Positions 1-8,493 of a stretch of DNA of 64,000 bases are shown here, in pieces. The notes under the pieces were generated by a model, which did no database searches, was not told the origin of the DNA, and worked only from the letters and a program-made list of their open reading frames with translations. Origin of the DNA: Nocardia nova SH22a (GTDB lineage: Bacteria; Actinomycetota; Actinomycetes; Mycobacteriales; Mycobacteriaceae); NCBI RefSeq assembly GCF_000523235.1, contig NZ_CP006850.1:1674001-1738000 (forward strand). The letters are read 5' to 3'. Numbering within the stretch: the stretch's first letter is position 1; each line of letters starts with the position of its first letter. Both the position numbers and the translations under genes were made by a program.

Positions 1-1092
1 CCAGCCGGTCGCCGCCCAGATGTAGCCGAGGCATTCCTCCGGCGTGACCCCGGCATCGGGATCGACGATGCCCTGTGCCACCCAGGAGTGGTAGATGTCG
101 TCGGCGCGGTATTCCCCTGCGGCGCAGATGATGTCGCGTTCGAGTTCGACGTCGGCGGGGCTCATCTCGGCGTAGAGCCCGAAGTCGACGAAGGCGAGCC
201 GTCCGTCGGCGGTGAGCAGGATGTTGCCCGGATGCGGATCGCCGCAGAACTCGTGGTCGGTGAACAGCGAGGTGATGTAGAAGCGGTAGATCAGTTCGCC
301 GATGCGGGTGCGGTCGGCGTCGGGCAGGGTCCGGATATGCCCGAACGACCGGCCGTCGACGAGGTCGGTGACCAGAACATTGGGCCCGCAATAGTTTTCG
401 ATGCTGTCCGGGACGGTGATGAAGGGGTGTCCGCGGTAGCGGGACGCGACGTGGTGCTGTGTGTGCGCCTCGCGGGGGTAGTCGAGTTCGCTGCCGATGT
501 TGCGGGCGATCTCGGCGAGGACCTCTTCGTCGGCGGCGCTGGGCAGCAACGCCTTCCAGAGCCGGCTGATCATCAAGAGGTTGCGCATGTCGGCTTCCAC
601 GGCCCGATCGACGCCGGGGTATTTGACCTTGACCGCGACCGGTCGTCCGTCGCGTAGCCGGGCGCGGTAGACCTGTCCGATGGAGGCGGCGGCGATGGGA
701 GTTTCGTCGAAGTCGGCGAAGATTCGTGCCATCGGGCCGAGATCGTCCTCGATCACCGTGCGCATGGCGGAGAACGCGAATGCCGGAGCCTGGTCGCGTA
801 GTTGCGCGAGTCTGGTGCGGAACATCTCGCGCTGTTCCTCCGGCAGCAGGTCGAGGTCGAGCACCGACAGCATCTGCCCGAGCTTCATCGCCGCGCCCTT
901 CATGCCGCCGAGCACGGTGACCAGCTGCTGGGCGGCCTGCATCGCCGAGCGTTCGCTCAAGCGCCGGCGCGCCTCCTCGGTGCGGCCCACCATCGACAGC
1001 CGGGTGCCGACACCGCGCAGCGCCTGTCCCGCGGCGAGGCGGCCCATCTTGCTGCCGCGTGAAATGCGGCCGCGGGGAACCCGATCGCTCAT
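1..1092 (-). CDS. ABC1/UbiB (AarF)-family atypical kinase, 3' end outside window
   Basis: Reading leftward from ATG at 1092, the protein shows the hallmarks of the ABC1/UbiB/ADCK family. These are the KxGQ motif in MKLGQ near residue 70, the Ala-rich nucleotide loop AAASIGQVYRARL followed by the VAVKVKYPG lysine, the catalytic-loop variant GDPHPGN, and the metal-binding VDFGL. Such proteins are ATPases or kinase-like proteins linked to isoprenoid-quinone or lipid metabolism. The substrate here cannot be told. The start codon overlaps the stop of the upstream TetR gene (ATGA, 1089-1092), so the two are probably co-transcribed and translationally coupled. The reading frame is still open at base 1, so the C-terminus is missing. 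Confidence 0.9.
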   Translation of the reverse strand, partial: MSDRVPRGRISRGSKMGRLAAGQALRGVGTRLSMVGRTEEARRRLSERSAMQAAQQLVTVLGGMKGAAMKLGQMLSVLDLDLLPEEQREMFRTRLAQLRDQAPAFAFSAMRTVIEDDLGPMARIFADFDETPIAAASIGQVYRARLRDGRPVAVKVKYPGVDRAVEADMRNLLMISRLWKALLPSAADEEVLAEIARNIGSELDYPREAHTQHHVASRYRGHPFITVPDSIENYCGPNVLVTDLVDGRSFGHIRTLPDADRTRIGELIYRFYITSLFTDHEFCGDPHPGNILLTADGRLAFVDFGLYAEMSPADVELERDIICAAGEYRADDIYHSWVAQGIVDPDAGVTPEECLGYIWAATGW

Positions 1093-1700
1093 TGCTGTAC
1101 CTCCGCCCACGCCGCGATCATCTCTGCCGTCATGGCGATCAAATCCTCGCGTTCCTGTCGGCCGACCTCCGGCCCCGATGCCCGCAGCACGGCCGCGAAA
1201 CCGGTATTGACCAGCACATAGCTGATCACCTCGTATCGTTGATCATCGCCCGGACCCAGTAACTGGATGACCAGCACCTTCACCAGCAGACGCAGCCGCG
1301 GCTCGAATTCCGGTATCCCGCTGCTGTAGAACTGCACGCCCGCGGCGAGCGCCCGGACCAGCGGGGCGTTGGCCACCAGTTCGTCGGTGATCACGTCCAA
1401 TATCGACGTGGTCACCTGGAAGAAGGATTGATCGCCGACGCCGAAGACGCGCTGAGTGAAGCGCTGCTCGATATTGCCGATCAGTCGTTCCAGCAGTTCG
1501 TCGACGATCACCTCGCGGTCGGCGAAATAGCGGTAGACGGTGCCGACGCTGACCCCGGCCTCGGCGGCGATCCGGTTGGTCGAGGTCTCCGCGATGCCGC
1601 GCTGCCCGAACAGACGCGCCGCGGCGTCGAGAATGCGTTCCCTCGTCGCACGCGCCCGCTCCTGCGACGGGCGGCGACGATCCACCGCTGCCTTCGCCAT
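1089..1700 (-). CDS. TetR/AcrR-family transcriptional regulator
   Basis: A protein of about 203 residues with an N-terminal TetR helix-turn-helix (TRERILDAAARLFGQRG, then IAAEAGVSVGTVYRYF) and a helical ligand-binding C-terminal half. I chose ATG 1700 because AGAGGAG lies about 8 bases upstream. GTG 1709 is also in frame but sits almost on top of that Shine-Dalgarno. The gene is divergent from the MpaB-family oxygenase at 1974. The 270-bp gap contains three CTAC-N6-GTAG palindromes, two just downstream of a good promoter, so local repression of the oxygenase and of itself is likely (inference). It is coupled to the ABC1 kinase. The inducer is unknown. Confidence 0.88.
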   Translation of the reverse strand: MAKAAVDRRRPSQERARATRERILDAAARLFGQRGIAETSTNRIAAEAGVSVGTVYRYFADREVIVDELLERLIGNIEQRFTQRVFGVGDQSFFQVTTSILDVITDELVANAPLVRALAAGVQFYSSGIPEFEPRLRLLVKVLVIQLLGPGDDQRYEVISYVLVNTGFAAVLRASGPEVGRQEREDLIAMTAEMIAAWAEVQQ

Positions 1701-1835
1701 CGGCGTCACTCCTCTGCTCCGCGCTCACCCACACGGCCCGCCCGTCCCGCGGCACCGGGCCGCGCGAGATGAGGTTAGCGATCGGCGTACGCAAATACTT
1801 CGCTATCCGGGCAGGCACACGTGAAGATCACAAAC

Positions 1836-1849
1836 CTACGCCGCGGTAG
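1836..1849. promoter_or_regulatory. Candidate TetR operator CTAC-N6-GTAG (upstream copy)
   Basis: CTACGCCGCGGTAG has CTAC/GTAG arms and a 6-bp spacer, like the two palindromes at 1921-1957. It lies nearer the TetR gene and could serve autoregulation. The assignment is by pattern only. Confidence 0.4.
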
Positions 1850-1888
1850 CCGGACGGCGCACAGTTACAGAACCGCTCGGAATGGCTG

Positions 1889-1918
1889 TTGACGTCGGGG
1901 AATTGGCGACTCTAGTAT
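1889..1918 (+). promoter_or_regulatory. Sigma70-like promoter of the MpaB-family oxygenase gene
   Basis: TTGACG (1889-1894) and TAGTAT (1913-1918) are separated by 18 bp and lie 56 bp before the ATG at 1974. The palindrome at 1921-1934 begins 3 bp after the -10 element, where a bound TetR dimer would block initiation. Confidence 0.55.
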
Positions 1919-1920
1919 TT

Positions 1921-1957
1921 CTACACAAGTGTAGGAATAACTTCTACGCTTGAGTAG
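1921..1957. promoter_or_regulatory. Tandem TetR operators, CTAC-N6-GTAG twice
   Basis: CTACACAAGTGTAG (1921-1934) and CTACGCTTGAGTAG (1944-1957) are 14-bp inverted repeats placed 23 bp apart, about two helical turns. They overlap the predicted transcription start of the oxygenase gene. The same architecture recurs upstream of the mce operon at 12902-12937. Confidence 0.6.
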
Positions 1958-1973
1958 ATTACGAGGAGCTGCA

Positions 1974-3047
1974 ATGGCGACCCTGCGTGAATGGCTGTTC
2001 CCGCCGAAGGTGGAACCGCCGGAGGACTACGGCTTCTTCGGCCCCGGCTCGGTGGCATGGAAGGTGTGGAGCTATCCGACGAGTTTGACCGTCGGATTCC
2101 AGCGGGCGGTGGTGATCGAGGAACTCGATCCGGCGCTCATCGCGGCGGTGGACAAGACGAGCGCGATATACGCCCGGCCGCGGACCCGGTACGACCGGAC
2201 GTTGCGATATTTCGCGATGGTTCTGTTCGGTGACAGCCGCTCGACGGCGAAGGCCGCCGATGTGCTGGTGAAGGTGCATTCGAAGGCCGTCGGTATCGAT
2301 CCGGTGACCGGCGGCCGGTACGACGCCAATGATCCGCAGTCGCAGTTGTGGATTCACCTCACCGCATGGCATTCGATCCTGCTCGCCTACGAGAAATACG
2401 GTCCGGGGCGGTTGCCGGAGGACGAGGAGAATCAGTTCTGGGAAGAGTGCGCTCGCGCGGCCGAGTTGCAGACCTGCGATCCGGCCGACGTCCCGCGCAC
2501 GCGCGAAGGCGTTCGCGAGTACTTCGACGGCATGCGGCCACAGCTGATCGGATCGGATATCGCGAAGAAGGCGATGCGGCATCTGCTGAAGGCGGATGTG
2601 ATGCTGCCGCCGATGCCGATTCTGTTCCGGCCGTTCTTCAAGATCGTCGCCGCATTCCTGCGGCGCGCCACGCTCGCCACGATGCCGCGGTGGATGCGGG
2701 AGATGGGTGGTCTGTCCACCAATCGGCTCCTGGATCTGCTGATCGTGCCGCCGATGAGCGCGATCTTCACGCTGTTCAGCATGAGTGCCCGCCTGCAATT
2801 GATTCTGCTGCGGTTCATCTCGCCCGCGACCGTCGAAGTCGCGGCGCCGGTGCTGCTGAAGATCCCCGCGGCCAGCCCGACGACGATGACTCCGCGCGAG
2901 GCGCAGGAACTGTACGGGTACGCGATTCCCGCGCAGGCTCATCACGATCTGCGGGACCGGCAGCGCAATCGGGTGCTGGCCGAGGGGCTGGCGCCCGGTG
3001 ACGAAGGGCTCATCGAGTCCGAGCCGATTCTCGGCCGGATGGCGTAG
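1974..3047 (+). CDS. MpaB/DUF2236-family oxygenase (rubber-oxygenase-like)
   Basis: A 357-residue protein of the DUF2236 family, which includes fungal MpaB and latex-clearing heme oxygenases. It has the family's layout: a Pro-rich N-terminus (LFPPKVEPPEDYGFFGPGSVAW), then RYFAMVLFGD and AADVLVKVHSKAVG, then LWIHLTAWHSILLAYEKYG with the conserved histidines, and a long helical C-terminal half. Family members act on isoprenoid or other hydrophobic chains. The substrate here is unknown. I chose ATG 1974 because GAGGAG ends 5 bases upstream. An in-frame TTG at 1950 falls inside the operator and is unlikely. The gene is followed after 10 bp by a small membrane-protein gene, and is probably repressed by the divergent TetR. 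Confidence 0.85.
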   Translation: MATLREWLFPPKVEPPEDYGFFGPGSVAWKVWSYPTSLTVGFQRAVVIEELDPALIAAVDKTSAIYARPRTRYDRTLRYFAMVLFGDSRSTAKAADVLVKVHSKAVGIDPVTGGRYDANDPQSQLWIHLTAWHSILLAYEKYGPGRLPEDEENQFWEECARAAELQTCDPADVPRTREGVREYFDGMRPQLIGSDIAKKAMRHLLKADVMLPPMPILFRPFFKIVAAFLRRATLATMPRWMREMGGLSTNRLLDLLIVPPMSAIFTLFSMSARLQLILLRFISPATVEVAAPVLLKIPAASPTTMTPREAQELYGYAIPAQAHHDLRDRQRNRVLAEGLAPGDEGLIESEPILGRMA

Positions 3048-3057
3048 GGGGCGGGGC

Positions 3058-3285
3058 GTGATCAAGGAAGCGCTGGATTTCCAGCTCAGTTTCCGGCAGA
3101 TGCTCTACCTCGCGATCATGGCCGGTGTCGTGATCGGAATTCCCTATCTGGGCATCGGTTTCTACTGGCTGTGGCTGCACCACGACCACATCGCCGAACT
3201 GCACGGGGCCGACAAACTCTTCTCGGCCATCGGCGAGGTGATCGCGTGGCCTCCGCTGCTGATCTCGAATATCAGCCTGCGGTAA
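3058..3285 (+). CDS. Small two-helix membrane protein, function unknown
   Basis: A 75-residue protein starting at GTG 3058, with a G-rich Shine-Dalgarno in the 10-bp gap after the MpaB-family gene. A strongly hydrophobic segment (MLYLAIMAGVVIGIPYLGIGFYWLWL) covers about residues 14-39, and a weaker one lies near the C-terminus (WPPLLISNISL). It begins with a charged amphipathic stretch, VIKEALDFQLSFRQ. I recognise no named family. Its position suggests it is co-transcribed with the oxygenase, perhaps as a membrane partner (inference). A long hairpin follows the stop codon. Confidence 0.65.
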   Translation: MIKEALDFQLSFRQMLYLAIMAGVVIGIPYLGIGFYWLWLHHDHIAELHGADKLFSAIGEVIAWPPLLISNISLR

Positions 3286-3291
3286 CACGAT

Positions 3292-3353
3292 CCGCGAACA
3301 CACAGTCTCGCCGACCTCGGCAAGTGAGGTCGGCGAGACTGTGTGTTTCGCGG
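3292..3353. terminator. Long bidirectional hairpin between converging operons
   Basis: A perfect 21-bp stem pairs 3298-3318 with 3326-3346 around a 7-base loop. With a one-base bulge the pairing extends out to 3292 and 3353 (CCGCGAA against TTTCGCGG). It lies between the stop of the small membrane protein (3285) and the stop of the mam gene (3367), so it probably ends transcription from both sides. Confidence 0.85.
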
Positions 3354-3366
3354 CGTCGGTGCGCTG

Positions 3367-3927
3367 TCAGGGTTGCAGGGCGGGGGAGTCGACTTTGCTG
3401 ACCAGCCAGCGGTTCCCGTCCCTCTGCAGGGAGAGCGTGATCGCCAGCTGCCCGTGCCGGGGCTGCCCCTGGGTGCCGACGCTGGAGATCGACTGGTCGA
3501 TGACGAGGATTCCCTCCGCCGAGTCGGCGCCGCTGGATTCGATCGCGCAGCGGACGGTTCCGGCCTTGGAGACGACCTGGCCCTGGGTCAGGACATCGCG
3601 CAGATCCTTACTGGTGGAGTCGAACTCCTGCTTCCAGGCGCCGGTCGCACGGTCGAGTACGGCGGTGAAATAGGCGTCGATACTCTTCGAATCGTAGGTC
3701 GCCAGGATCGGGCCGTAGGCGCAGGCCGCCCGGCGCGCGGCCTCGCGGGCATCGTCGCGGGCATCGGCCCGGTGGTATTTCATACCGAAGACCACCGCGG
3801 CGGCGGTACCCGCGAGTGCCGTGGTGACAACGAGAGTCGCGGCGGTGCGGCGCAGCCAGGGGCGGGACGGTCCGGTGGTGTCCGAGGAGTCGTCGTCGGG
3901 GGTCGGCTGTTCGGGTTCGGATGTCAT
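3367..3927 (-). CDS. Mce-associated membrane protein (Mam)
   Basis: A 186-residue protein with an acidic, disordered N-terminus, one transmembrane helix at about residues 27-49 (TAATLVVTTALAGTAAAVVFG), and an extracytoplasmic SnoaL-like domain. In Mam proteins this domain is thought to stabilise the Mce complex. It is the last gene of the mce operon, 36 bp after mceF, and has a good AGGAGA Shine-Dalgarno upstream of ATG 3927. The assignment rests on position and architecture, since sequence conservation in this family is low. Transcription would end at the hairpin at 3292-3353. Confidence 0.8.
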   Translation of the reverse strand: MTSEPEQPTPDDDSSDTTGPSRPWLRRTAATLVVTTALAGTAAAVVFGMKYHRADARDDAREAARRAACAYGPILATYDSKSIDAYFTAVLDRATGAWKQEFDSTSKDLRDVLTQGQVVSKAGTVRCAIESSGADSAEGILVIDQSISSVGTQGQPRHGQLAITLSLQRDGNRWLVSKVDSPALQP

Positions 3928-3963
3928 GGAAGTTCTCCTGCGTCGGACATGGTGTGGCAGCGG

Positions 3964-5226
3964 TCAATTCGGTGTGATGGGCGGGGTTTCGGCGTCGGGA
4001 TCGACTCCGGGCGGCGCCGTGGCCCCGTTGCCCGGCACAGCGGGGCGGGGCGCATCGGCGCTGCCGCGGATCTGCATTCCGGGATCGTCGGTGACGCAGT
4101 AGTTGTAGAGCCGGACGCGGCCGTCGCCGAGCCGCACGGGAGATACCGGGATGCTGTCGTATTCGCAGGTGGGTCGCGGCCAGATGTCCAGCAGCGTGTG
4201 AAAGGCGTTGTCGTGGAAAGGAGTTCCCATTGCCGCGGTGCCGAGCTGGATCGCGGGGAACAGGGCGCGCAGGGCAGGGGTGCGCAGGCGTGCCGCGCGG
4301 GTGATCGCCAGGAAATTGGTCACCAGATTGGTGACGGGATCGGCCGTTTCGCCGATCACCCCGCCCAGCGTCGCCAACTGCCCGGGGCCGAGGTCGAGTA
4401 GCCGTCGCAGTTCGTCGTCGGCGGCGCTGAACTGCCGGAACAGCACACCCGAGCCCTGTACCAGGGTGGTCAGATCGGGCTGCGCGTGCGAGGTGGTCTC
4501 GGCGATCACCTCGAGATGTTCCAGGAGACTGCGGGTTTGGGGCAGCAGGTCGGTCAGTCCGGCCATGGCCCGGCTGAGGCCGCCGATCACGGTGCGCAGC
4601 CGATCGGGGCCGTCGGCGAGGGCCTTGTCCAGTTCGCCGACGATGGTGTCCAGCCGCCGCGGATTCAGTCCGGAGACGAAAGCGCTGGTGTCGGTGAGGA
4701 ATTCGTTGATGGTGACCGGGGTGGACGTCTTGTCCGCGTCGATCACCCCGCCGTCGCGCAGGTACGGCGCCGCATCGGAGACCGGGCGGAAGTCGAGGTA
4801 CTGCTCTCCCGCCGCCGAGAGCCGGGCGACCGTGACCGTGCCGTCGGCCGGAATACGCACCGCGGCATCGATTTCGGCGACGGCGACCACGCCGCGATCG
4901 GCCAATCCCACCGAACGGACGGTGCCGACCCGCACTCCGCGGAAGGTGACATCGCCGCGGGGGAGCAGACCGCCGGATTCGGCCAGCCGCACCCGCACCG
5001 TATACATCTGCCGGAGGGGGTCGGCGCCGATGACATCGACGGCGAGATAGGCGCTGCCGCCGATCAGCAGCATGATCAACCCGGTGATCGAGAAGGCCGT
5101 CACGTGGCGCTTCGCCCACTCGGCCAGTCGCACGACGAGGGCGGCGCCCAGATCGAGCAGCGGAATGATCTCGCCCACCGCGCGGATCGCGGCGTTCTCG
5201 AGGCGAGTTCCCCAGGGCGCCTTCAC
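3964..5226 (-). CDS. mceF: MCE-family protein, MceF-like
   Basis: A 420-residue protein with a signal-anchor helix near residues 44-66 (FSITGLIMLLIGGSAYLAV), then an MCE/MlaD domain (YTVRVRLAESGGLLPRGDVTFRGVRVGTV) and a long helical region expected to build the periplasm-spanning lipid conduit. The C-terminus is polar and Pro/Gly-rich. It is the sixth MCE gene of the operon and starts at GTG 5226, overlapping the stop of mceE (GTGA). Mce complexes import lipids such as sterols or fatty acids. The substrate of this one cannot be read from sequence. Confidence 0.9.
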   Translation of the reverse strand: MKAPWGTRLENAAIRAVGEIIPLLDLGAALVVRLAEWAKRHVTAFSITGLIMLLIGGSAYLAVDVIGADPLRQMYTVRVRLAESGGLLPRGDVTFRGVRVGTVRSVGLADRGVVAVAEIDAAVRIPADGTVTVARLSAAGEQYLDFRPVSDAAPYLRDGGVIDADKTSTPVTINEFLTDTSAFVSGLNPRRLDTIVGELDKALADGPDRLRTVIGGLSRAMAGLTDLLPQTRSLLEHLEVIAETTSHAQPDLTTLVQGSGVLFRQFSAADDELRRLLDLGPGQLATLGGVIGETADPVTNLVTNFLAITRAARLRTPALRALFPAIQLGTAAMGTPFHDNAFHTLLDIWPRPTCEYDSIPVSPVRLGDGRVRLYNYCVTDDPGMQIRGSADAPRPAVPGNGATAPPGVDPDAETPPITPN

Positions 5227-6305
5227 CGTTGCCCTCCCTGCAGACGGCCGAGCACTCGCCCCAGGACCTCGGCCAGGCTCCCGGCGAAGGCGCCCAGATC
5301 GGATCCGTCGGGAACCTTGCTGCCGTGCGGATCGGTCAGCGCGCCGATGTCCAGATAGGACACGGTGGCTCCGACGGCCAGCGTGCTGCCGCGGGTCGAG
5401 GCCAGCAGGCCGGGCTGGACGGCGTGCAGGCGATCCAGAGCGCCGGACAGGTTGCCGCCCATCCGGGTGAATCCGTCCATCAACTTCTGGACGCTGTCGA
5501 ACAGGTGGGTGAACTGGGGTCCGGTGGTCGAGGTGAAGTCTCCGAGGGCCGCCATGGTCGTGGATACCTTGCTGGTGAGAGTGGTGATGGCTCGGTTGTT
5601 CTCGGCGATGACGCCGAGCAGCGGCGGGAAGGTGTCGGCCGCCTGCCCGAGTTCGGTTCGGCGCTGGGCGAGTGTGGTGGTGAGGTCGTCGAGTCCGTGC
5701 AGCACGCCGTCGATCTGACCGGTGCGCTCATCGAGGGCGGTCAGGGTGGCGGTCAGTTCGGTGAGCAGATGCGCCAATCGGGGTCCGCGTCCGGCGAGCA
5801 TCGAGTTCATTTCGCTGGTGATGTGGGCGACCTGTTCGAGGGCGCCGCCGCCGAGCAGCATCGAGATCGACATCATGAGTTCTTCGACCGAGGCGCCCGC
5901 GGACGTGTGGTCGCGGCCGATGGTGTCGCCGTCGCGCAGCATCGGGGTGCCGGGCCGCGCCTCGGGCAGGATCACCGCGACGAACAGGTCACCGAGCGGG
6001 GTCGGCTGCCGGAGTTCGACACGGGTGTCGCGCGGCAGGTGGACATCGTCGCGGATGTCGAGTTCCACATCGGCGAGGAAGTTCGTGGCGCCGATATGGC
6101 CGACGACGCCGATATCGGTGCCGCCGACGCGAATTCGGGCCTGTTCGGGAAGGTTGAGGGCGTTGTCGAACAGGGCGTGCAGCCGGTAGGTGGGACCACC
6201 GGCGCCGGGTTTCGGCAGCGGTACGTTGTCGACGGTGGCGGTGCATCCGGCGAGTAGTGCCGCGGTGAGGGCGGCGGTGAAGGTGCGGGCGATCCGTGTG
6301 GTCAT
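5223..6305 (-). CDS. mceE: MCE-family lipoprotein, MceE (Lpr) type
   Basis: A 360-residue protein with a lipoprotein signal peptide ending in the lipobox LLAGC (Cys near residue 21). An MCE domain follows (YRLHALFDNALNLPEQARIRVGGTDIGVVGHI), then a long helical stretch. E-position subunits in mycobacterial mce operons (LprK to LprN) are lipoproteins, so this fits the standard fifth MCE slot. ATG 6305 overlaps the stop of the upstream gene (ATGA), which implies coupled translation. The C-terminal part contains a low-complexity helical region typical of the Mce needle. Confidence 0.9.
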   Translation of the reverse strand: MTTRIARTFTAALTAALLAGCTATVDNVPLPKPGAGGPTYRLHALFDNALNLPEQARIRVGGTDIGVVGHIGATNFLADVELDIRDDVHLPRDTRVELRQPTPLGDLFVAVILPEARPGTPMLRDGDTIGRDHTSAGASVEELMMSISMLLGGGALEQVAHITSEMNSMLAGRGPRLAHLLTELTATLTALDERTGQIDGVLHGLDDLTTTLAQRRTELGQAADTFPPLLGVIAENNRAITTLTSKVSTTMAALGDFTSTTGPQFTHLFDSVQKLMDGFTRMGGNLSGALDRLHAVQPGLLASTRGSTLAVGATVSYLDIGALTDPHGSKVPDGSDLGAFAGSLAEVLGRVLGRLQGGQR

Positions 6306-7411
6306 CGTGCCGGTCCCGTCAGTCCGGCCAGTGCCGCGGCGAGTCCGAGATCGGGGCCGAAATCCTCGAGTTTTCCGGTCCGGCAGCCGTCGGCGCGCAG
6401 GTGCGCGCGTTCGCAGAACAGGGCCAGCGCCTCGCCGTCCAGCAGCGATTTGTCGGTGAGCAGATGCAGGCGCAGTGCTCCTGTTTCCGGGCTCATCGCC
6501 GCGGCGAAGTTCTGGAAGAACAGCGGTGCGATATCGGCGATCTCGGTGAGATCGCGTCCGTGACCGCGCATCTGGTCGGTGATGGTGGTGAGCCGGCGCA
6601 GCGCGTCGACCAGGGGTTGCCGGTTCTCGCCGACCGCCGCGCCGGTATTCGCGATGAAATCGTCGAGCTGGTCGAGTACGGCCCGCAGGCCCGGGGCCTG
6701 ATCTTTCATCAGTGTCACCAATTGGGTGAGCCGGGCGCTGAAATCGCGCACGGTGCTGTCGTTGTCGGCGACGACCTGGGTGAGGTCGTTGAGCCGGACG
6801 ATGGTGTCGGAGATCTGGTCCTTGTCGGCGAGGGTGGTCCGGAACGCGGTCGCCAGGGCGTCGAGGGTCTCGCGGATGCGGTCGCCGTTGCCGTCCAGCA
6901 GCGGGAACAGCACGCGACTCGCCATCGGACCGCCGGTGTTGTTGCCCGCCAGCGATTTACCGATGTCGTCGAAGGTCCGCAGGATCCGGTCCAGCTCGAC
7001 CGGTGTCCGGGTGCGTTCCAGCGGAATGTGCGCGCCGTCGGCGAGGACCGGCCCCTTGCCGCTGTAGGCGGGGGTCAGTTCGATGTGCCGGTTGGTGATC
7101 AGTTGTGGCGACACCAGCGCCGCGATCGCCTCGGCGGGGACGACCACGCCGTCGTCGATGGTCATTCGGACCTCGACGTAGTGACCGCGCGGCACGACGG
7201 AATCGACTGTGCCGACCTGCAATCCGAGCACCGACACCTCGTTGCCGGGGTACAGGCCCGCCACATTGCCGAAGTCGGCGGTGATGTGCTTCTGCTCACC
7301 CAGCAGGCGGTCGGGTAGCGATGAAATGCCGTGCGGCACGGTGCATCCGGCGAGCAGCAATGCGGCGAATGCGAGAGCGGCCGCGCGGGCCGTGTTCCTG
7401 ATTCCCATCAT
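6302..7411 (-). CDS. mceD: MCE-family protein in the D position, itself a lipoprotein
   Basis: A 369-residue protein with a signal peptide ending in the lipobox LLLAGC, followed directly by an MCE domain (ITADFGNVAGLYPGNEVSVLGLQVGTV) and a long alpha-helical region. By order this is the fourth MCE gene, the slot that in the mycobacterial operons I know encodes a non-lipidated MceD. Here both D and E positions carry lipoboxes. ATG 7411 overlaps the mceC stop (ATGA). The nearby ATGs at 7408 and 7417 are alternatives. It is probably a subunit of the hetero-hexameric MCE ring, anchored through its lipid. Confidence 0.87.
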   Translation of the reverse strand: MMGIRNTARAAALAFAALLLAGCTVPHGISSLPDRLLGEQKHITADFGNVAGLYPGNEVSVLGLQVGTVDSVVPRGHYVEVRMTIDDGVVVPAEAIAALVSPQLITNRHIELTPAYSGKGPVLADGAHIPLERTRTPVELDRILRTFDDIGKSLAGNNTGGPMASRVLFPLLDGNGDRIRETLDALATAFRTTLADKDQISDTIVRLNDLTQVVADNDSTVRDFSARLTQLVTLMKDQAPGLRAVLDQLDDFIANTGAAVGENRQPLVDALRRLTTITDQMRGHGRDLTEIADIAPLFFQNFAAAMSPETGALRLHLLTDKSLLDGEALALFCERAHLRADGCRTGKLEDFGPDLGLAAALAGLTGPAR

Positions 7412-8493
7412 CGGCATCCCGTCACCGCACCGGCCGCGCACAGCCAGTTGTCGGGGAACAGTCCCCAGGGCAGATACACCTCGCCGTAGGGTCCGTTGCC
7501 GAAGGTGTTGTTCACCTGTCGCAGTGCGACGGGCATGGTCTGGTAGAGCCGGTCGAGGTTGTCCTTGTTCCGTTGCAGCCCTTGCGACATGGTGTCGAGG
7601 TCGCGAATCATGGGGCCGAGCTGACCGTTGTTGTCGGCGCCCAGCTGCTGCAGGTACTTCGACACCGTGGCGATATTGTCCAGCAGGCCGCGAACCAGGT
7701 TCTCGCGCTGGGCGACCGCGGATCCGATGGCCTGTCCGCGGGTGAGCAGGAGCAGGACGCCGTTGCGGTTGTCGTCGACGAGCCGGGCCACCGAGTCGAT
7801 GTTCTTCAGCAGCTTGTCCACCTCGTCGCGCCGGTCGCCGATGACCTTGGCCAGCACGCCGACCGAGTCCAGGGCCTGGGCGGTGAGCTGCGGGGAATCG
7901 CCCATCTGGCGGGCGACCGCGTCGAGGGAGGCGCGCAGGGCCTCGGGATCGAGTCTTTCCAGATGCTCGAACGAATTGGTGTAGTTCGGGTCGTCGACGA
8001 CCTTGGCCAGGTTGTAGGGCACCTGTGTGTGATCGAGTCGAATGATGTTGCCGGGCAAGTCCTTACCGGTGCCGGGATGGAGTTCGACATGCATTTTGCC
8101 GAGGATCGTCGACATCTTGACGGCCGCGGTGGCGTCGGGCCCCACCGCGACATCCGATCGCACCTTCAGGGCGACGATGATCCGGTCACCGGCCAGGCGG
8201 GCGGAGTCGACGGTGCCGACCTCGATACCCGCCACATCGACGCTGTTACCCGGACGCAGGCCCGCCGCCTGCGCGAACTCGGCGCGGATCGTGCGATGGC
8301 CGAGGTCGAGCCGGGTGAAGAAGCCCACGCCGAGCACGAGGGCGATCACCCCGGCCCCGGCGGCGATTCCCAGCCAGAAGTGCCGGTTCTGCCGGTAGCC
8401 GGGGATCGCCGCCCACATCTCGGGAAGAATCGGCAGCTCGAACCGGTCCAGCAACCAGTTGATCCTGCGGAATCGATGGAGAAATTCGTTCAT
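7408..8493 (-). CDS. mceC: MCE-family protein, MceC-like
   Basis: A 361-residue protein. The first 45 residues are basic and amphipathic, then one hydrophobic anchor (FWLGIAAGAGVIALVLGVGFF), then the MCE domain (IRAEFAQAAGLRPGNSVDVAGIEVGTV) with the usual glycine-rich turn, then a helical C-terminal half ending in a two-cysteine tail. ATG 8493 overlaps the mceB stop (ATGA), so translation is coupled. It is the third MCE subunit of the lipid importer. Confidence 0.9.
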   Translation of the reverse strand: MNEFLHRFRRINWLLDRFELPILPEMWAAIPGYRQNRHFWLGIAAGAGVIALVLGVGFFTRLDLGHRTIRAEFAQAAGLRPGNSVDVAGIEVGTVDSARLAGDRIIVALKVRSDVAVGPDATAAVKMSTILGKMHVELHPGTGKDLPGNIIRLDHTQVPYNLAKVVDDPNYTNSFEHLERLDPEALRASLDAVARQMGDSPQLTAQALDSVGVLAKVIGDRRDEVDKLLKNIDSVARLVDDNRNGVLLLLTRGQAIGSAVAQRENLVRGLLDNIATVSKYLQQLGADNNGQLGPMIRDLDTMSQGLQRNKDNLDRLYQTMPVALRQVNNTFGNGPYGEVYLPWGLFPDNWLCAAGAVTGCR

